A stretch of 64,000 bases of DNA, taken from positions 1 to 64,000 of the forward strand of contig JAVTVY010019497.1 in the NCBI GenBank assembly GCA_036873755.1. The letters run 5' to 3'. Source of the stretch: Hanleya hanleyi (lineage: Eukaryota > Mollusca > Polyplacophora > Lepidopleurida > Hanleyidae). Positions 32,678 to 44,801 of the stretch are shown here, piece by piece (position 1 is the first letter of the stretch; the number at the start of each line of letters is the position of its first letter). The notes beneath the pieces are model-generated. The model did not search any database. It was not told the DNA's origin and worked only from the letters and a program-made list of their open reading frames with translations. The translations under genes were made by a program, and so were the position numbers.

Positions 32678-33743
32678 GTAGGTCGATTATCCGATATATT
32701 TTACACTAATCAGACTTGTCTGAACGTTACCTGCTAACCAAATTTGCTACTTTATCTGATACACTGACACAGGTGGAACCTAAATAAGTACCCATAACTT
32801 TGTGAAGTGCACAATACAAAGAATCAACATAGTTGAAGAAGCTAAATTTACCGAGAGTGCATGTAGATTCCAGGCAAAAAAAAAGGTTTTGGTTTCCTGC
32901 GATCCTATCTGCACACTTTCGATTCTACACAGAATCATACTTGGTTCAAAAATAAAAATCTGTATCTTTTTAGAACTAAAATATAATGGGCTTTATAGTG
33001 TCAGAAAATATACAATCTCCCAACAATTGTACCTCAGCCATGTCGGCACCTCTTCCCACTTCCCTTATATGTTTTGTAATGAATACATTATTTCTCCAGG
33101 GATAAGAGCAATTTTGTATAAGAGTAGCGAACTTAAGATCCCACATTCAATATTCAGCCGTCGTCAATAAAACATTAATCGAACGACCTTTTTCGTACGA
33201 CAGCTAACATCAGCTCCAATATGAATGAAATGGAAATAATTATAAAAAAAAACACAGAAGACGGTTCCCTGCAAGAGAGAATTGGTCAACAGTATTCAAT
33301 GATAACAGCAATACATCATGCTGTTTTTTCGATAAAGTCCTTCTCGCTATCCGGTTTTCTTCTTCTAAATGAATTTCCAAGTCGTGTTCGTGAGTAAGTC
33401 GGTAACGCTTTGGTTGCGCTTGTTCATTTAAACAGCATGGAGATGCAAAATACACTATGTTCAAACGGCAAGGCATCATGATGTTCCAAAAATTTCAAAT
33501 CCGTATCGATGATCAGCAGTATTCTTCATCCATATGATTTTCGTTGTGAAGTCGTTATGCCGGGAATGATGTATTTCAGTCACGCTTTGATTGTGACTGT
33601 TCATAGGATCATCATGGGGATCTTGACGTACATGAGTTCATACGGCCCCTAACCGCGGGTTTAGCGAATTAGACACGAAGCAATTAGTTACGAAGCAATA
33701 CGTCATAAAGAAATGTTTATGGAATAATACATTTTGTTACGAG

Positions 33744-33926
33744 GGTTTTCTATTACCTCTAATAGATCTGGCTTGACGGTGACAGCAACCAGTGAGAGGG
33801 GGACAAAACTCCCAATTTTCGCCCCCGTTGTTGAAGCCTTACAGAATGGTTACCGGGTCTTCGCATACATCAATCTTTTACTGTGCAGTGGAGCAGTTGA
33901 TGTCCGCATATTCGGAGAAGTAATCG
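33744..33926 (+). CDS. Internal exon of gene A (third exon seen)
   Basis: The acceptor (TTGTTACGAG) is weak; the donor (ATCG|GTAAGA) is strong. The open frame encodes SGLTVTATSERGTKLPIF, then a hydrophobic stretch VFAYINLLLCSGAVDVRIFG. It ends in phase 1 and joins in frame to the exon at 37262. Pattern of alternating hydrophobics suggests beta strands; no family recognised. Confidence 0.5.
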
Positions 33927-33929
33927 GTA

Positions 33930-34150
33930 AGACATTCTCTTATTTGATCAGTTTAATGGATGAAATGGTTTTATTTATACAGTAAAAAATAGACGTCAAA
34001 TCCCAAATTCAATATTCAGCCGTTGTTCACAAACGAATTTCCGCTTCAATAATCGGAATATCCTTTTCTTAGTAAGATATAAGTATGAAATGGATTTAAA
34101 AAAGAAAGAAAACTCAACTGACGAACTGTGATAGAAATGAGCTGACGAGA
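33930..34150. other. Intron sequence, nothing identified
   Basis: Follows the donor at 33927; no features. Confidence 0.3.
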
Positions 34151-34865
34151 GACATTTTGGACAGATAAATAGCATACTTTACTGGATCATCACTAGTAAA
34201 CTATTAAAACGATGCTATGATTCCCGACATACCATTTAACAGCTTATGAAAAATGCGATCCATCTATCAAACTATGCTTCGACATATTAGGCCATTCACG
34301 ACAATTTCGTCTTACTCCTATTTGACATTGGGGACATATAAATAGCATACTTTACTGGATCATCACTTATCCCAATCTAAGTAAACTATTATAACGATGG
34401 TATGATTACCGAAATACCATTTAACAGCTTATGAAAAATGCGATCCATCTATCAAAGTATGCTTCGACATATTAGGTCATTCACGACAATTTCGTCTTAT
34501 TCCTATTTGGCATTGGGGACAGATAAATAGCATACTTTACTGGATCATCAGTTATCCCAATCTAAGTAAACTATTATAACGATGGTATGATTACCGAAAT
34601 ACCATTTAACAGCTTATGAAAAATGCGATCCATCTATCAAAGTATGCTTCGACATATTAGGTCATTCACGACAACTTCGTCTTATTCCTATTTGGCATTG
34701 GGGACAGATAAATAGCATACTTTACTGGATCATCAGTTATCCCAATCTAAGTAAACTATTATAAAGAAGGTATGAAGGTTAAAAAATGCGATCCATCTAT
34801 CAAAAGTATTCTTCGACATATTAGGCCATTCACGACAAATTTCGTCTTTTCCTATTTGACATCAT
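34150..34865. repeat. Four tandem copies of an approximately 180 bp unit
   Basis: AAATAGCATACTTTACTGGA recurs near 34167, 34347, 34525 and 34707, and the remainder of each unit (ATGCGATCCATCTATCAAA, TTCACGACAA) follows in the same order. The last copy is shortened by an internal deletion. Located in the gene A intron before the terminal exon. Confidence 0.9.
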
Positions 34866-37261
34866 CTTCGCTTACCCAAGTCTAACACTACACGTGTTGC
34901 CTTGGCTGAACGTAACACATTATCTGATCAGAATACAGGTCTGGTGTTGTCATAGCGCTATAAATAATCCGCGGTCCATATTAGGAGAAGTGCAATGTAT
35001 GACCTCTTTAAAAATCAAATTTGATTGGCTATTCGAAGCAAATTAACATCAATACTCCCACCACTTGACATATTTGGAGATCACACGGGCAGACATCAAA
35101 GAAAATCCTAGCTGCACGGTGTTGGCAAGCTCCTATCTTGATTGGCTATATGACATCACGTGCGTTTCCCGGTTTGAACAGTTTACTCTATTCAGCAAGA
35201 CAAGGTAAATGACGGAACGTTAGTGTAGTATTTAACTTGAAAATGTGAAGATGATTTGACATTGGTATCGGCTATACGCGAATTATTGAAGATATGACCG
35301 TCAAATCACACTTTTGGGTTACAGTGTTGTGCCAAAGAAACTGGAACTCTTCCGCTTAGGGATATAAGTTTAGTCCATACACAGAGGTTTTGGTAGGGTT
35401 AGAATGCCAGTGAGAGATATCAAAATATGCGGTCCTGTATTACTGAATTTAATTTTGTGGCAAAAATGTACTGGATTTGGACCAGTGTACATTGCTCTTC
35501 GTTTACTAAGTCAGTGAAGCACACTAGTTTCATATTTATGAATAATCAGAAAGTTTTTCCATCACTTCCGATGTACATGTACTCTATACCATTGGTCACG
35601 TGAGACAGTCAGGTGTCACTTCACATAAGGAGGCCACAAACCCCCATTGGTTTTTCTTGATGGGGAGGGGGAGGTTAAAACTATAATCAGGAGTTGACTT
35701 CCGGCGAAATTTGATTGGTCATTATACACGACTAGGCGAGAAATGGTTTGTGATATATTTAAAAAAAATTCTACACTACATTCAACACTAAAAAATATCT
35801 AAACATCCTTTTAAAATTTTAATAGGGAAAAACTCGGCGCCGATTTGATTTTCCACCTCCCATATTCGCTGTGGTTGTGTCGGGCGGAATGATTTAATTT
35901 CTGGCAGACGTGGCTCAAAAAATTGGTGGGGAATGTACCCTTAACTTTTTATATGTTTGAACAGAAAAGGCAGGCTACGTGTCGTGGTGGGTCATTTGTG
36001 GCGGTGACTATTAGGGAATATAGATTTGTCAAGATGTGCGTAGCTTGAGTGTGTTACTACACATTAAGTAAAACTGATTTTTCTTTTTTTGCGGTTTGTG
36101 ACCTGGAGAATCCCAGCGTTTCAATATCTGAAAACTTGAGTATTACAGGCGTTTGATAGTTCTGTCGCTCGGCGAACCCATTTGCAATATTTACCTTTGC
36201 CTCGCACCCTGACTGGCATTGGAGCTCAAGAGTCATCGATTAGATGGCTTGGGAATCGATCGTATCCATTACTGTGCTTTGAAATAGGAGACTTTAAGAC
36301 ATATTTATTCGGTCTTAATCCGTTTAATTACACTGAGATTTTATAAATCCAACAAATTCAATACTTTAGATACCATCCTTCAATGGCCTTGGAAACAATA
36401 CAAATATGAATAACGTTTCTGACATTTGAGAGGGAGTGTTAAACCGTAATTTTGAAGATGTAAATCACATGACTCGTAAGATGCATGGCGGCTGGTGATC
36501 ATAGATTTCATCTTATTGGTAGACGCACTCTACGTGGTTTTTATTCCGGGGTATTCCCAGATATACCTACCGGAAGTAGACTCAACAAAGGTCAAATTAT
36601 TGGGGAGTAAAATTTCTAGATCCCCATGTAATGAGATAGGGGAAATTCACCAATAGTGTCCCTCAATACTACTATCAATAACTCAATCCTATCATATATA
36701 TCGAAATTCAAATGTATTCGAGGTCAACAGCGTTTCCTGTCTAATTACAAAATTACAACCTTTCTTTGAAGACAGCTGACTCAGCATCATGTGGGGTACC
36801 AGAAAAGCGATGGTTTCGTCATTTTTCTTCAAACTGGTTGCTTTTCTGTTGACAAAAATGAGCAAAAACTATTTTATTTCACATCAGATCTTTATTTACT
36901 ATGTTATCATGCTGTGATTGCGAATAAAAAACAAGAATGACCGGTGATGAAATGACCTCACTGTGACGTCATCAGCGCGGCCATCTTGGATTTTGTTACA
37001 TTAGATGAGCGTGACTATGTATGGTAAGTTGCAGCCTCCCAGCTCTCAGCCTCCTAGCTCAAGGGGTAAGAATAAATATGTAGCGGGGTCGAAATGCCCC
37101 CCCCCCCCCAAGTCTCAGGCCTGGTAGGGTTAAATATCAGAATCCTTTCATATCGTTATGAAGTTCATACCACGAATGTTTCTGTTTCTTGTCGTTTTAT
37201 TGATTTATTTATTTATATTTTGTTTGTGGTAAATGCACATTTTATTGTCTTATCGTTTCAG
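34866..37261. other. Long intron-like stretch without recognised features
   Basis: AT-rich unique sequence. There is a C homopolymer at about 37097-37109 and an isolated TGACGTCATCA motif near 36964. I see no exon with good borders. Confidence 0.35.
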
Positions 37262-37485
37262 ATCATCGCTTTAGCTCGACGGGTGACTTCGCTTTCAGCA
37301 AACAAGTGACTTTTTTCAACGCGCAACATAAACGGGCGTGGGGTTACGCTGACGTGAAAACCAACACGGACGGTAGCGCTGACGTTTACTATTACCAGTA
37401 CGATCCCGATTCCAGCGTACAGCCTCCGAGGAAGGATTACAGATGCAAGCTTGGAGAAAGCATAGACTACTTTGTACACTACTGA
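37262..37485 (+). CDS. Terminal exon of gene A
   Basis: Preceded by a good acceptor (TTATCGTTTCAG). The phase-1 join gives 75 codons, beginning DHRFSSTGDFAFSKQVTFFN, with WGYADVKTNTDGSADVYYY in the middle and ending SIDYFVHY before TGA at 37483. Codon use and absence of stops over 224 nt, together with the in-frame join, make this the best-supported exon of the gene. The protein remains unrecognised; aromatic and Asp-rich strands again suggest a beta-sandwich-like extracellular domain (inference). An AATAAA lies at 38177. Confidence 0.6.
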
Positions 37486-38176
37486 TTCTTCGGAGGTCTC
37501 AATCAGTACGATGCTTGTATGCCAGTCATCAAATCAATCAATCAACCCTGGACATTCCCCTAAAAAATCCTACAGACCCACTCCTATAGAATCTGACAAT
37601 TTAAATCGGTGGGCTAGAAATAAACTACCGGGTTGCTGGAGAGAAATTTCTTTTGATCGTTTCTCCCAGATGGTTCACTGCTATACCAAAATCTGATACA
37701 CTTGGCTATAGACATCCAGATTTTAAAAAAACACTCAGGGCAAAAACGTTTACCGTCAACCGTTCTCAGTCACCCTGACGGCTATATGTCTGTAAAGCTT
37801 TTATTTGATTGGGTAAACTGGTTTGTGCACTTTTTCCTTCAAGATCAAAGTTAAAAAAAAAAAAAATAATCCCCGGATGATCAGTATCGCCGTAGAGGCC
37901 GAAACAATGTCAATCAGCAATGTCGTACAATGTCATTATATGATCGGGAGTCAGTTATTTCACGGAAGTTAATAGAAAAGATTTCGCCTGAAACAACAAT
38001 TGAGTGTTTATTACTTCGACCCTCGGGAAATTCTGTTGTTATCGCTAATTTTTTCTGTGTGTTCTACATACACTTCGCGGTTAAAGCCTTAACAGTATTA
38101 GCTACCATCATGCGATTATTGGCCGTTATCCTGAAGTCGAGCGGGACATCTCGCTTATCTGTAACAGTGTTGGTAC

Positions 38177-38182
38177 AATAAA
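38177..38182 (+). terminator. Polyadenylation signal AATAAA for gene A
   Basis: AATAAA about 690 bp downstream of the TGA at 37483; first good candidate on the plus strand after that stop. Assignment is by position. Confidence 0.3.
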
Positions 38183-38189
38183 TTTGGAA

Positions 38190-39165
38190 AGTAACAAAGT
38201 AAAATTCTTGTCTTAATAATGTTGGTAAGAGTGTATTGGGAATGACACTAATCCATGTATAGACGATCAGACAACATCAGTAAACGAGAGATCCTGAAGG
38301 ATCTTGGCGCCCACCATTGTCCGATAATTGTAAGCTAATGACAAGAGGATCTTTTTGTCCATTGTTACTAAGAACAAACGATTGATTTGTAATTTTGTTT
38401 GCAGAAATTCGAATCTGAGCGAAAAATAACGAAAAAGGGTCACTCAAAAACACCAAGATATAATCTAAGTTTCAGGAGTTTCAAGATTTCTAGAAACTGT
38501 ACTTATGTCGGTTGTTATAATACAAGAGAATGTACATGTAGGGAGGATCCTTCGTCTTCGTTTTGTAGTATTTTTTATTTATTTATTTTTTTGCACGTGT
38601 CATCATTGGGTACTAGTTGGAAGCGAAGACAAATCTATTTGACACTTTGGCATGAGCTATGAAACATACTTAAGATTTTATAACTAGGAACGAATGCTAA
38701 TTCTGTTCTGTTTACTGGGCCAGTTGAGATATCTATTTTAAGATACCATGCTCGAAAATAGTAAGATAGTACAACACTTAATACGGAAGGGATCTGGTCC
38801 GCGCAGTAATGTTGAAACTTCGAAAGTGCCTGAATCCTGATTATCTCCCTTGGATCGAAACATGCAGTAGTCTACAGTTGTCGAGTTGTGACGTTGAGTC
38901 ACAAGAGTGACTTCCCTTCATGTAGCCGACCCGCCGGCAGACGAAAGGGTGGGGCAGTTCACTTGCAACTGCATGGACTAAAGAAAACTGATTTAAAATT
39001 TGAAGAAATACATTTTAATTCCGAATTATTTGAACTCCTTGATATGGAAGGTGAAGGTGTGGATATTCTCTATAGTCAATATATAGAATATGCCCCACGG
39101 TTTGATCCGCCGACTCTTGTGAGGAAACGTCACAAATCGGGAATACCGTATTAATTTGAAGCGTA
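38190..39165. other. No gene firmly recognised
   Basis: A short open segment after an acceptor-like CTTCCCTTCATGTAG at 38926 encodes DPPADERVGQFTCNCMD before TAA; too short to call. The rest is AT-rich unique sequence. Confidence 0.3.
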
Positions 39166-39169
39166 ACTT

Positions 39170-41588
39170 GGATTTTCGAATCGGACCAAAAAACGTATCT
39201 TGCACAACTAAGGCCAACGTGGAACCTATGTACCAAATTTCAGAAAGATCTATGAAATATTTCCTGAGAATTCACGATAACAATGTTTCAAGGGAAAATT
39301 CAAGATGGCCACCTGGCGGCCATATTGGATTTTCGATTCGGACCAAAAAAATGTATTTTGCACAACTAGACCCCAAGGGCAACCTATGTACCAAATTTGC
39401 GAAAGATCCATGCAGTACTTCCTGAGAAATCATGATAAAGTTTCATGGGGAAATCCAAGATGGCTGCCTGGTGGCCATATTGGATTTTCGAATCAGACCA
39501 GAAGAGTTATCTTGCACAACTAGACCCCAAGGGGAACCTGTGTACCACATTTGAGAAAGATCCATTCAGTAGTTCCTAAGAAATCGCGATAACAAGGTTC
39601 CATGGGGAAATCCAAGATGGCTGCCTGATGGCCATATTGGATTTTCGAATCGGACCAGAAGAGTTATCTTGCACAACTAAACCCCAAGGGGAACCTGTGT
39701 ACCACATTTGAGAAAGATCCATTCAGTAGTTCCTAAGGAATCGCGATAACAAGGTTTCATGGGGAAATCCAAGATGGCTGCCTGGTGGCCATATTGGATT
39801 TTCGAATCGGAGCGGAAAAGGTATCTTGCACAACTAGACGCCAAGGGGAACCTGGGTACCAAATTTGAGAAAGATCCATGAAGTAGTTCCTGAGAAATCG
39901 CGATAACAAGGTTTCATGGGGAAATCCAAGATGGCCGTCTTGTGGCCACATTGGTTTTCCGATTCAGACCGAAAATGGTATCTTGCACAACTAGACCCTA
40001 AGGGAAACATGTGTACCAAATTTGAGAAAGATTAATGCAGTACTTCCTGAGAAATGACGATAAAGTTTCATGAGGAAATCCAAGATGGCTGCTTGGTGGC
40101 CATACTGGATTTTCGAATCGGACCAGAAAAGGTATCTTGCACAACCAGACCCCAAGGGGAACCTGTGTACCAAATTTGAGAAAGATCCATGCAGTACTTC
40201 CTGAGAAATGACGATAACAATATTTCATGGGGAAATCCAAGATGGCTGCCTGGCGGCCATATTGGATTTTCAAATCGGACCAGAAAAGGTATCTTGCACA
40301 ACTAGACCCCAAGGGGAATCTGTGTACCAAATTTGAGAAAGATCCATGCAGTAGGTCCTGAGAAATCGCGATAACAAGGTTTCATGGGGAAATCTAAGAT
40401 GGCTGCCTGGTGGCCATATTGGATTTTCGAATCGGACCAGAAAAGGTATCTTGCACAACTAGACCCCAAGGGGAACCTGTGTACCAAATTTGAGAAAGAT
40501 CCATGCAGTAGTTCCTGAGAAATCGCGATAACAAGGTTTCATGGGGAAATCCAAGATGGCCGTCTTGTGGCCATATTGGATTTTCGATTCAGACCGAAAA
40601 AGGTATCTTGCACAACTAGACCCCAAGGGGAACCTGTGTACCAAATTCGAGAAAGATCCAAGCAGTACTTCCCCGAGAAATCACGATAAAGTTTCATGGG
40701 GAAATCCAAGATGGCTGCCTGGTGGCCATATTGGATTTTCGAATCGGACCAGAAAAGGTATCTTGCACAACTAGACCCCAAGGGGAACCTGTGTACCAAA
40801 TTTGAGAAAGATTCATGCAGTAGTTCCTGAGAAATCGCGATAACAAGATTTCATGGGGAAATCCAAGATGGCTGCCTGGTGGCCATATTGGATTTTCAAA
40901 TCGGACCGGAAAAGGTTTCTTGCACAACTAGACCCCGAGGGGAACCTGTGTACCAAATTTGAAAAAGATCCATGCAGTAGTTCCTGAGAAATCGCGGTAA
41001 CAAGGTTTCATGGGGAAATCCAAGATGGCTGTCTGGTGGCCATATTGGATTTTCGAATCGGACCAGAAAAGGTATCTTGCACAACTAGACCCCAAGGGGA
41101 ACCTGTGTACCAAATTTGAGAAAGATCCATGCAGTAGTTCCTGAGAAATCGCGATAACAAGGTTTCATGAGGGAAATCCAAGATGGCTGCCTGTTGGCCA
41201 TATTGGATTTTCGAATCGGACCGTAAAAGGTATCTTGCACAACTAGACCCTAAGGGGAACCTGTGTACCAAATTTGAGAAAGATCCATGCAGTGGTTCCT
41301 GAGAAATCGCGATAACAAGGTTTCATGGGGAAATCCAAGATGGCTGCCTGGCGGACATATTGGATTTTCGAATCCGACCAGAAAAGGTATCTTGCACAAC
41401 TAGACCCCATGGGGAACCTGTGTACCAAATTTGAGAAAGGTCCATAAAGTAGTTCCTGAGAAATCGCGATAACAATAATTGTTTACGGACGGACTGACGG
41501 ACTGACGGACGACGGACGACTGAGGGACGACGGACCACGGACGAAAAGCGATTTGAACAGCCCACCATCTGGTGATGGTGGGCTAAAA
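39170..41588. mobile_element. Helentron-like (HINE) segment: 156-bp tandem array, microsatellite, terminal hairpin
   Basis: About 15 tandem units of roughly 156 bp run from 39.17 to 41.47 kb, each with TATCTTGCACAACTAGACCC, ACCTGTGTACCAAATTTGAG and ATCCAAGATGGC. The array is followed by a GACGGACTGACGG microsatellite (41.49-41.54 kb) and then a perfect 11-bp-stem, 4-nt-loop hairpin at 41559-41584 (arms AGCCCACCATC and complement). Tandem core, then microsatellite, then 3' hairpin is the layout described for bivalve pearl elements and other non-autonomous Helentron relatives. The 5' end was not identified. Minus-strand frames (MVHRFPLGSSCARYLF type) recur because each unit lacks stops in one frame; I do not regard them as genes. 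Confidence 0.6.
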
Positions 41589-41719
41589 GCCGGTTTTGAA
41601 AAGAGGCTCCCTAACCGCCATATAGCTGATTTTGATCAGAGAACATCGCTTAATCTCTCAGCAGAGTTAATACGCCTGAACTCTGCATGATGTCCTGAAT
41701 CCAAATGTCATTTTACAAA

Positions 41720-41900
41720 CGTACGGACGCCTTTACCAAAAGTACTGGAGTCTTTATCAAGCGTAAAGGAGTCTTCATAAAACGTACCGGAGTGTTTATC
41801 AAACGTAAAAGAGTGTCTTTCAAACGTACCGGAGTCTTTATCAAACGTGAGAGAGTCTTTATCAAACGTAAAGGAGTCTTTATCAAACGTGATCAACACA
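41720..41900. repeat. 21-bp tandem repeat (GGAGTCTTTATCAAACGTAAA)
   Basis: About eight units at exactly 21 bp, with substitutions but no indels, hence frames stay open on both strands (GVFIKRK on plus). The exact multiple of three is noteworthy, but no flanking coding context was found. Confidence 0.8.
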
Positions 41901-42050
41901 AGGATATTCGATTTCACATTGCTATAGATGCGTGTGACGATTTATAAACGATGTTCAAATTTTTCTTTGTGGTTGAGCATTTTGCTGATAACTAATCATG
42001 GGTATTTTTAATGTTGTTTGCAACACGCTTAGGAGGTTGTGAGAATCTGT

Positions 42051-42275
42051 AGCGGCCCTCGGTGGCCGAGTAGTCTAAGGCGCTTCGCTGGTGACCGCTA
42101 GCCTCTCACTGCTAAACCGGCACGGGTTCGAGTCCCGCTGGAGCATGTGTGAAAATTTGCCAGTTACTTGCCAACGGGCGGTGGTTCTCTCCGGTTACTC
42201 CGGCTTCGTTCGCCAACCAAACTGGCTGTCACCACATGAGTGATATAACCTTGAGTGTGATATTAAACCAAATCT
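42051..42275 (+). mobile_element. tRNA-derived SINE with Meta-type central domain
   Basis: The head resembles a class II (Leu/Ser-like) tRNA: box A region TGGCCGAGTAGTCTAAGG at 42063-42080 and box B GGTTCGAGTCC at 42125-42135, so it carries an internal RNA polymerase III promoter. It is followed by GGTGGTTCTCTCCGGTTACT and CCGGCTTCGTTCGCCAACC and then GAGTGTGATATTAAACC, which match my memory of the conserved central domain of Meta-SINEs common in molluscs and other marine invertebrates. The tRNA part lacks a clean acceptor stem, so it is not a functional tRNA gene. Lies about 400 bp upstream of the exon at 42672. Confidence 0.8.
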
Positions 42276-42671
42276 CCCCGCCCCACTATAATCTGCCGAA
42301 CACTTCTGGTAATCTCGTCCGTGCAACAGTGATCTTCGCACAGCCATATGCCAGAATAACCCAACTTGGAGAAAGGCAAACGGCCTTTTCCCAGCCAAGA
42401 TGGCTGACGTATAACAAATCTACACCGTACGAACGAAGGGGCCGTAACATTGTATGGACACTGGAGATCTTTTCCATATTGTGTTTTTACTATCTTATCA
42501 AGTCACAAAATAATCCGAGACTTGATGAATGAATTGTCCTTTGAGGACACTGAACACAGGAAATGTACAGCATCTTATAAAGCAACGGCCACAAGCATTG
42601 TTTTTGTTTTGTTTCGTTTTTGGTGGGAGATATCAGTATTGATCAAATCTGCATAAAATAATGTTCTTCAG

Positions 42672-42824
42672 CTTACTGGAGGGCACATTCACACCCACCC
42701 ACCGGAGGGAAATGATACGATTTACACGACTATCGCGTGCACCCTTGTGGAGTTGCAGTGGGACGACGTGTATTGTACTGGCACTCGAGTCTACATCGAG
42801 TCCGGCGCGCCTCAGTATGTTTGA
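42672..42824 (+). CDS. Terminal exon of an unrecognised gene (gene B)
   Basis: An acceptor-like ATGTTCTTCAG is followed by a phase-0 open frame of 50 codons ending in TGA. The segment reads LTGGHIHTHPPEGNDTIY at its start and CTLVELQWDDVYCTGTRVYI near its end, with two cysteines and an NDT sequon, compatible with a secreted protein. An AATAAA follows at 43064. The GC-richer, stop-free character contrasts with the AT-rich surroundings. No partner exon identified between the Helentron-like array and this exon; it might belong with gene A by alternative splicing, but I have no direct sign of that. Confidence 0.45.
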   Translation, partial: LTGGHIHTHPPEGNDTIYTTIACTLVELQWDDVYCTGTRVYIESGAPQYV

Positions 42825-43063
42825 AGTGAGGGCGTAATAGTGGAGCCCGGTGGACGAACGTATTGTATTCCCCCGGCCGGTAAACTAAGACAGGCGCGAG
42901 TATGTATGACGTGGATTTGGATGGGGAGAAAATTTGGATGTCTGAAACTGAGTGAGTTCTGGATTCCATGTTGGGTAAACGTAAAACGTATTCTACACAA
43001 GTATTACTTGGCGGTGATAAAGTTAAGACGAAGATGATTGAAGCAGTAAGCCACAAAGTGTAT

Positions 43064-43069
43064 AATAAA
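43064..43069 (+). terminator. Polyadenylation signal AATAAA for gene B
   Basis: AATAAA 240 bp downstream of the TGA at 42822; a reasonable 3' end for that exon. Confidence 0.4.
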
Positions 43070-43079
43070 CTGCTGACAT

Positions 43080-43885
43080 AAGTGGTGGGGTGCCAGTTAG
43101 TCCATGATTACGTCTGAAAATGGCGAACGCGTCTCCGGATCCGTTGCTGCTTTGTAGCAATAATTTTTGGAGCGATATGCAAGAGGTGGGGCAAATGACG
43201 ACGTCTGGCCACTAAAAAGCAACCATATGACTCTACAGGAAAGCATCCCTCGGCACACAAAATTCAGACTCGAGAATACGGTGGATTCTCGGACATAGCC
43301 TTAGTATCTCAGTCGAGCTTTTATTGTTCTTGTGGAGACTATGAAGTATCCACACGGTCCCTAGCACCGACATAAGCGGAATTAGATACGCTGGCTCGGG
43401 AGCTGTGATGCAACGTCAGCTCAAACAACTCATCTGATGTTAATGGATGAGCATTGTGGACGTCTGTTACGACAATTACGTCGGTCGCAACTACGACAAT
43501 TGTGTCATTAGCAGTTGTCAACTCGCCAGGAGAATATGCTACTTAAGAAAAAATGGTAGCGAGCAAGTTGACACTTTTTGTCACAACTGATAACCAATAA
43601 TCATTTGAGGCAAATGATGTATCACACATGATGTATGACTAAATCTTTGATATACTTGCAATAACAAGCACTAATGACAAAGTTGTCGTAATTGCGTCAT
43701 TCGCAATTGCGACAATAGCGGTGGACTGCATGCAGAGTCACCTGCTAATGACGCAATTACGAAATTAGCTGGCGACCTGACAACTACTAATGACCCAATT
43801 GCGACAATTGTCATTAGTGGTTGCTACACTGCTTTGTGGGTCAGATTTCGGAACGGCTTCATCTGAAATCGTGATAGAGTAGACT
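43080..43885. other. No gene; cluster of CAATTG/GACAATT-type short inverted motifs
   Basis: Between 43.34 and 43.83 kb phrases such as ACGACAATTGTGTCATTAG and GCGACAATTGTCATTAG recur in both orientations (GTCGTAATTGCGTCATT). Likely remains of a small foldback element next to the DIRS remnant. Confidence 0.4.
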
Positions 43886-43889
43886 GTTA

Positions 43890-44300
43890 CGTCCGGTGAG
43901 TTGCATTTAGTAAGAAGCTAGTCGTGACCGCGCACCAAGCCAGCCGTCTCATGCGAAACATAACACGTGAAACAGAGGACCTTGCCTTGTTGATCATGTG
44001 CATTATCGCCGCATTGTCACACTGTAATAGAATTTTTGTTTGACCCCAAGAATGACCCCACAAACTCGCCGCAACCACAATTGACTCATTGACGATTCGC
44101 CCTAGGCCAGTTGTAGTAAATCGTGCGGCAAGTTGCTAGCGAACTATCTTCCGGCAAAATAACCCTTGAACTCCATCGTGGGCGAGGCATCAGTGTACAG
44201 TTCCATGTCAGAAGCACTTGTGACGGAAGAGGGTCACCCCATTTCAGCTGCTCAAGAATACGCCCCACATATAAATATGCCGACGACAGTCTGCGTTCAT
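43890..44300 (-). pseudogene. Decayed DIRS-like retrotransposon, RNase H domain
   Basis: Minus strand, split over two frames: LYTDASPTMEFKGYFAG (catalytic Asp in TDAS), then after in-frame stops and a frameshift VAASLWGHSWGQTKILLQ, CDNAAIMHMINKARSS and MRRLAWCAV. The order TDAS, xxVxAxxxWGxxW, CDNxAxxxxIN is that of the RNase H domain in DIRS-type tyrosine-recombinase retrotransposons. At least two stop codons and a frame change show that it is dead. It continues at 44811 beyond an inserted MITE. Confidence 0.6.
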
Positions 44301-44309
44301 GGTAATTCG

Positions 44310-44801
44310 TAGCTAAGTTTCATAGCGTCTCCCTTCCCTCACCGCTATGCCGACGACAAATACATTCCCCTGGTGGTAACTCGAACATCTACATGGTGCA
44401 CTTATTATTACCTTTGCGCCCTATTGGACCTTCATTAACTTGAGAAAAAGGGCAGCCATGAATAAAAATACCATAATCGATGTTGTGATCATCATCCCCT
44501 GTATACACGGGGTCTATTATGACGAAAATGCCCATCTTCTTGACCCTCGATTTCAGGTGATTTTGAGGCTCCATAGGGATAATTTTAACGTCTGTAATTA
44601 ATTTTTGACCGACGAATGGCCATTTAGACTGCCATTTCTGTATTTTTATTCATGGCGGCCCATTTTCTCAAGTTAATGAAGGTCCAACAGGGCGCAAAGG
44701 TAATAATAAGTGCGCCATGGAGATGTTCGAGTTACCACCAGGGAAATGTATTTGTCGTCGGCATAGCGGTGAGGGAAGGGAGACGCTATGAATCTTAGCT
44801 A
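44310..44801. mobile_element. 492-bp MITE with 9-bp target duplication, inserted in the DIRS remnant
   Basis: The ends TAGCTAAG-T-TTCATAGCGTC and the complement at 44.78-44.80 kb form long inverted arms of about 240 bp (almost the whole element, with phrases AACTCGAACATCT and GCGCCCTATTGGACCTTC mirrored). GGTAATTCG flanks both ends directly (44301-44309 and 44802-44810), a perfect 9-bp target-site duplication, which fits Mutator-like (MULE) or similar transposases. No coding capacity. Confidence 0.85.

Noticed and set aside
39200..41570. Series of minus-strand frames MVHRFPLGSSCARYLF
   Set aside because: One frame of each 156-bp unit happens to be open; units are non-coding tandem repeats in a Helentron-like segment, with frameshifts between units.
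42051..42146. Functional tRNA gene
   Set aside because: Box A and B are present, but the acceptor stem and anticodon arm do not fold cleanly and a Meta-type SINE body follows.
42149..42532. 127-aa plus frame
   Set aside because: Begins inside the SINE body and runs into unique sequence; an artefact of the insertion.
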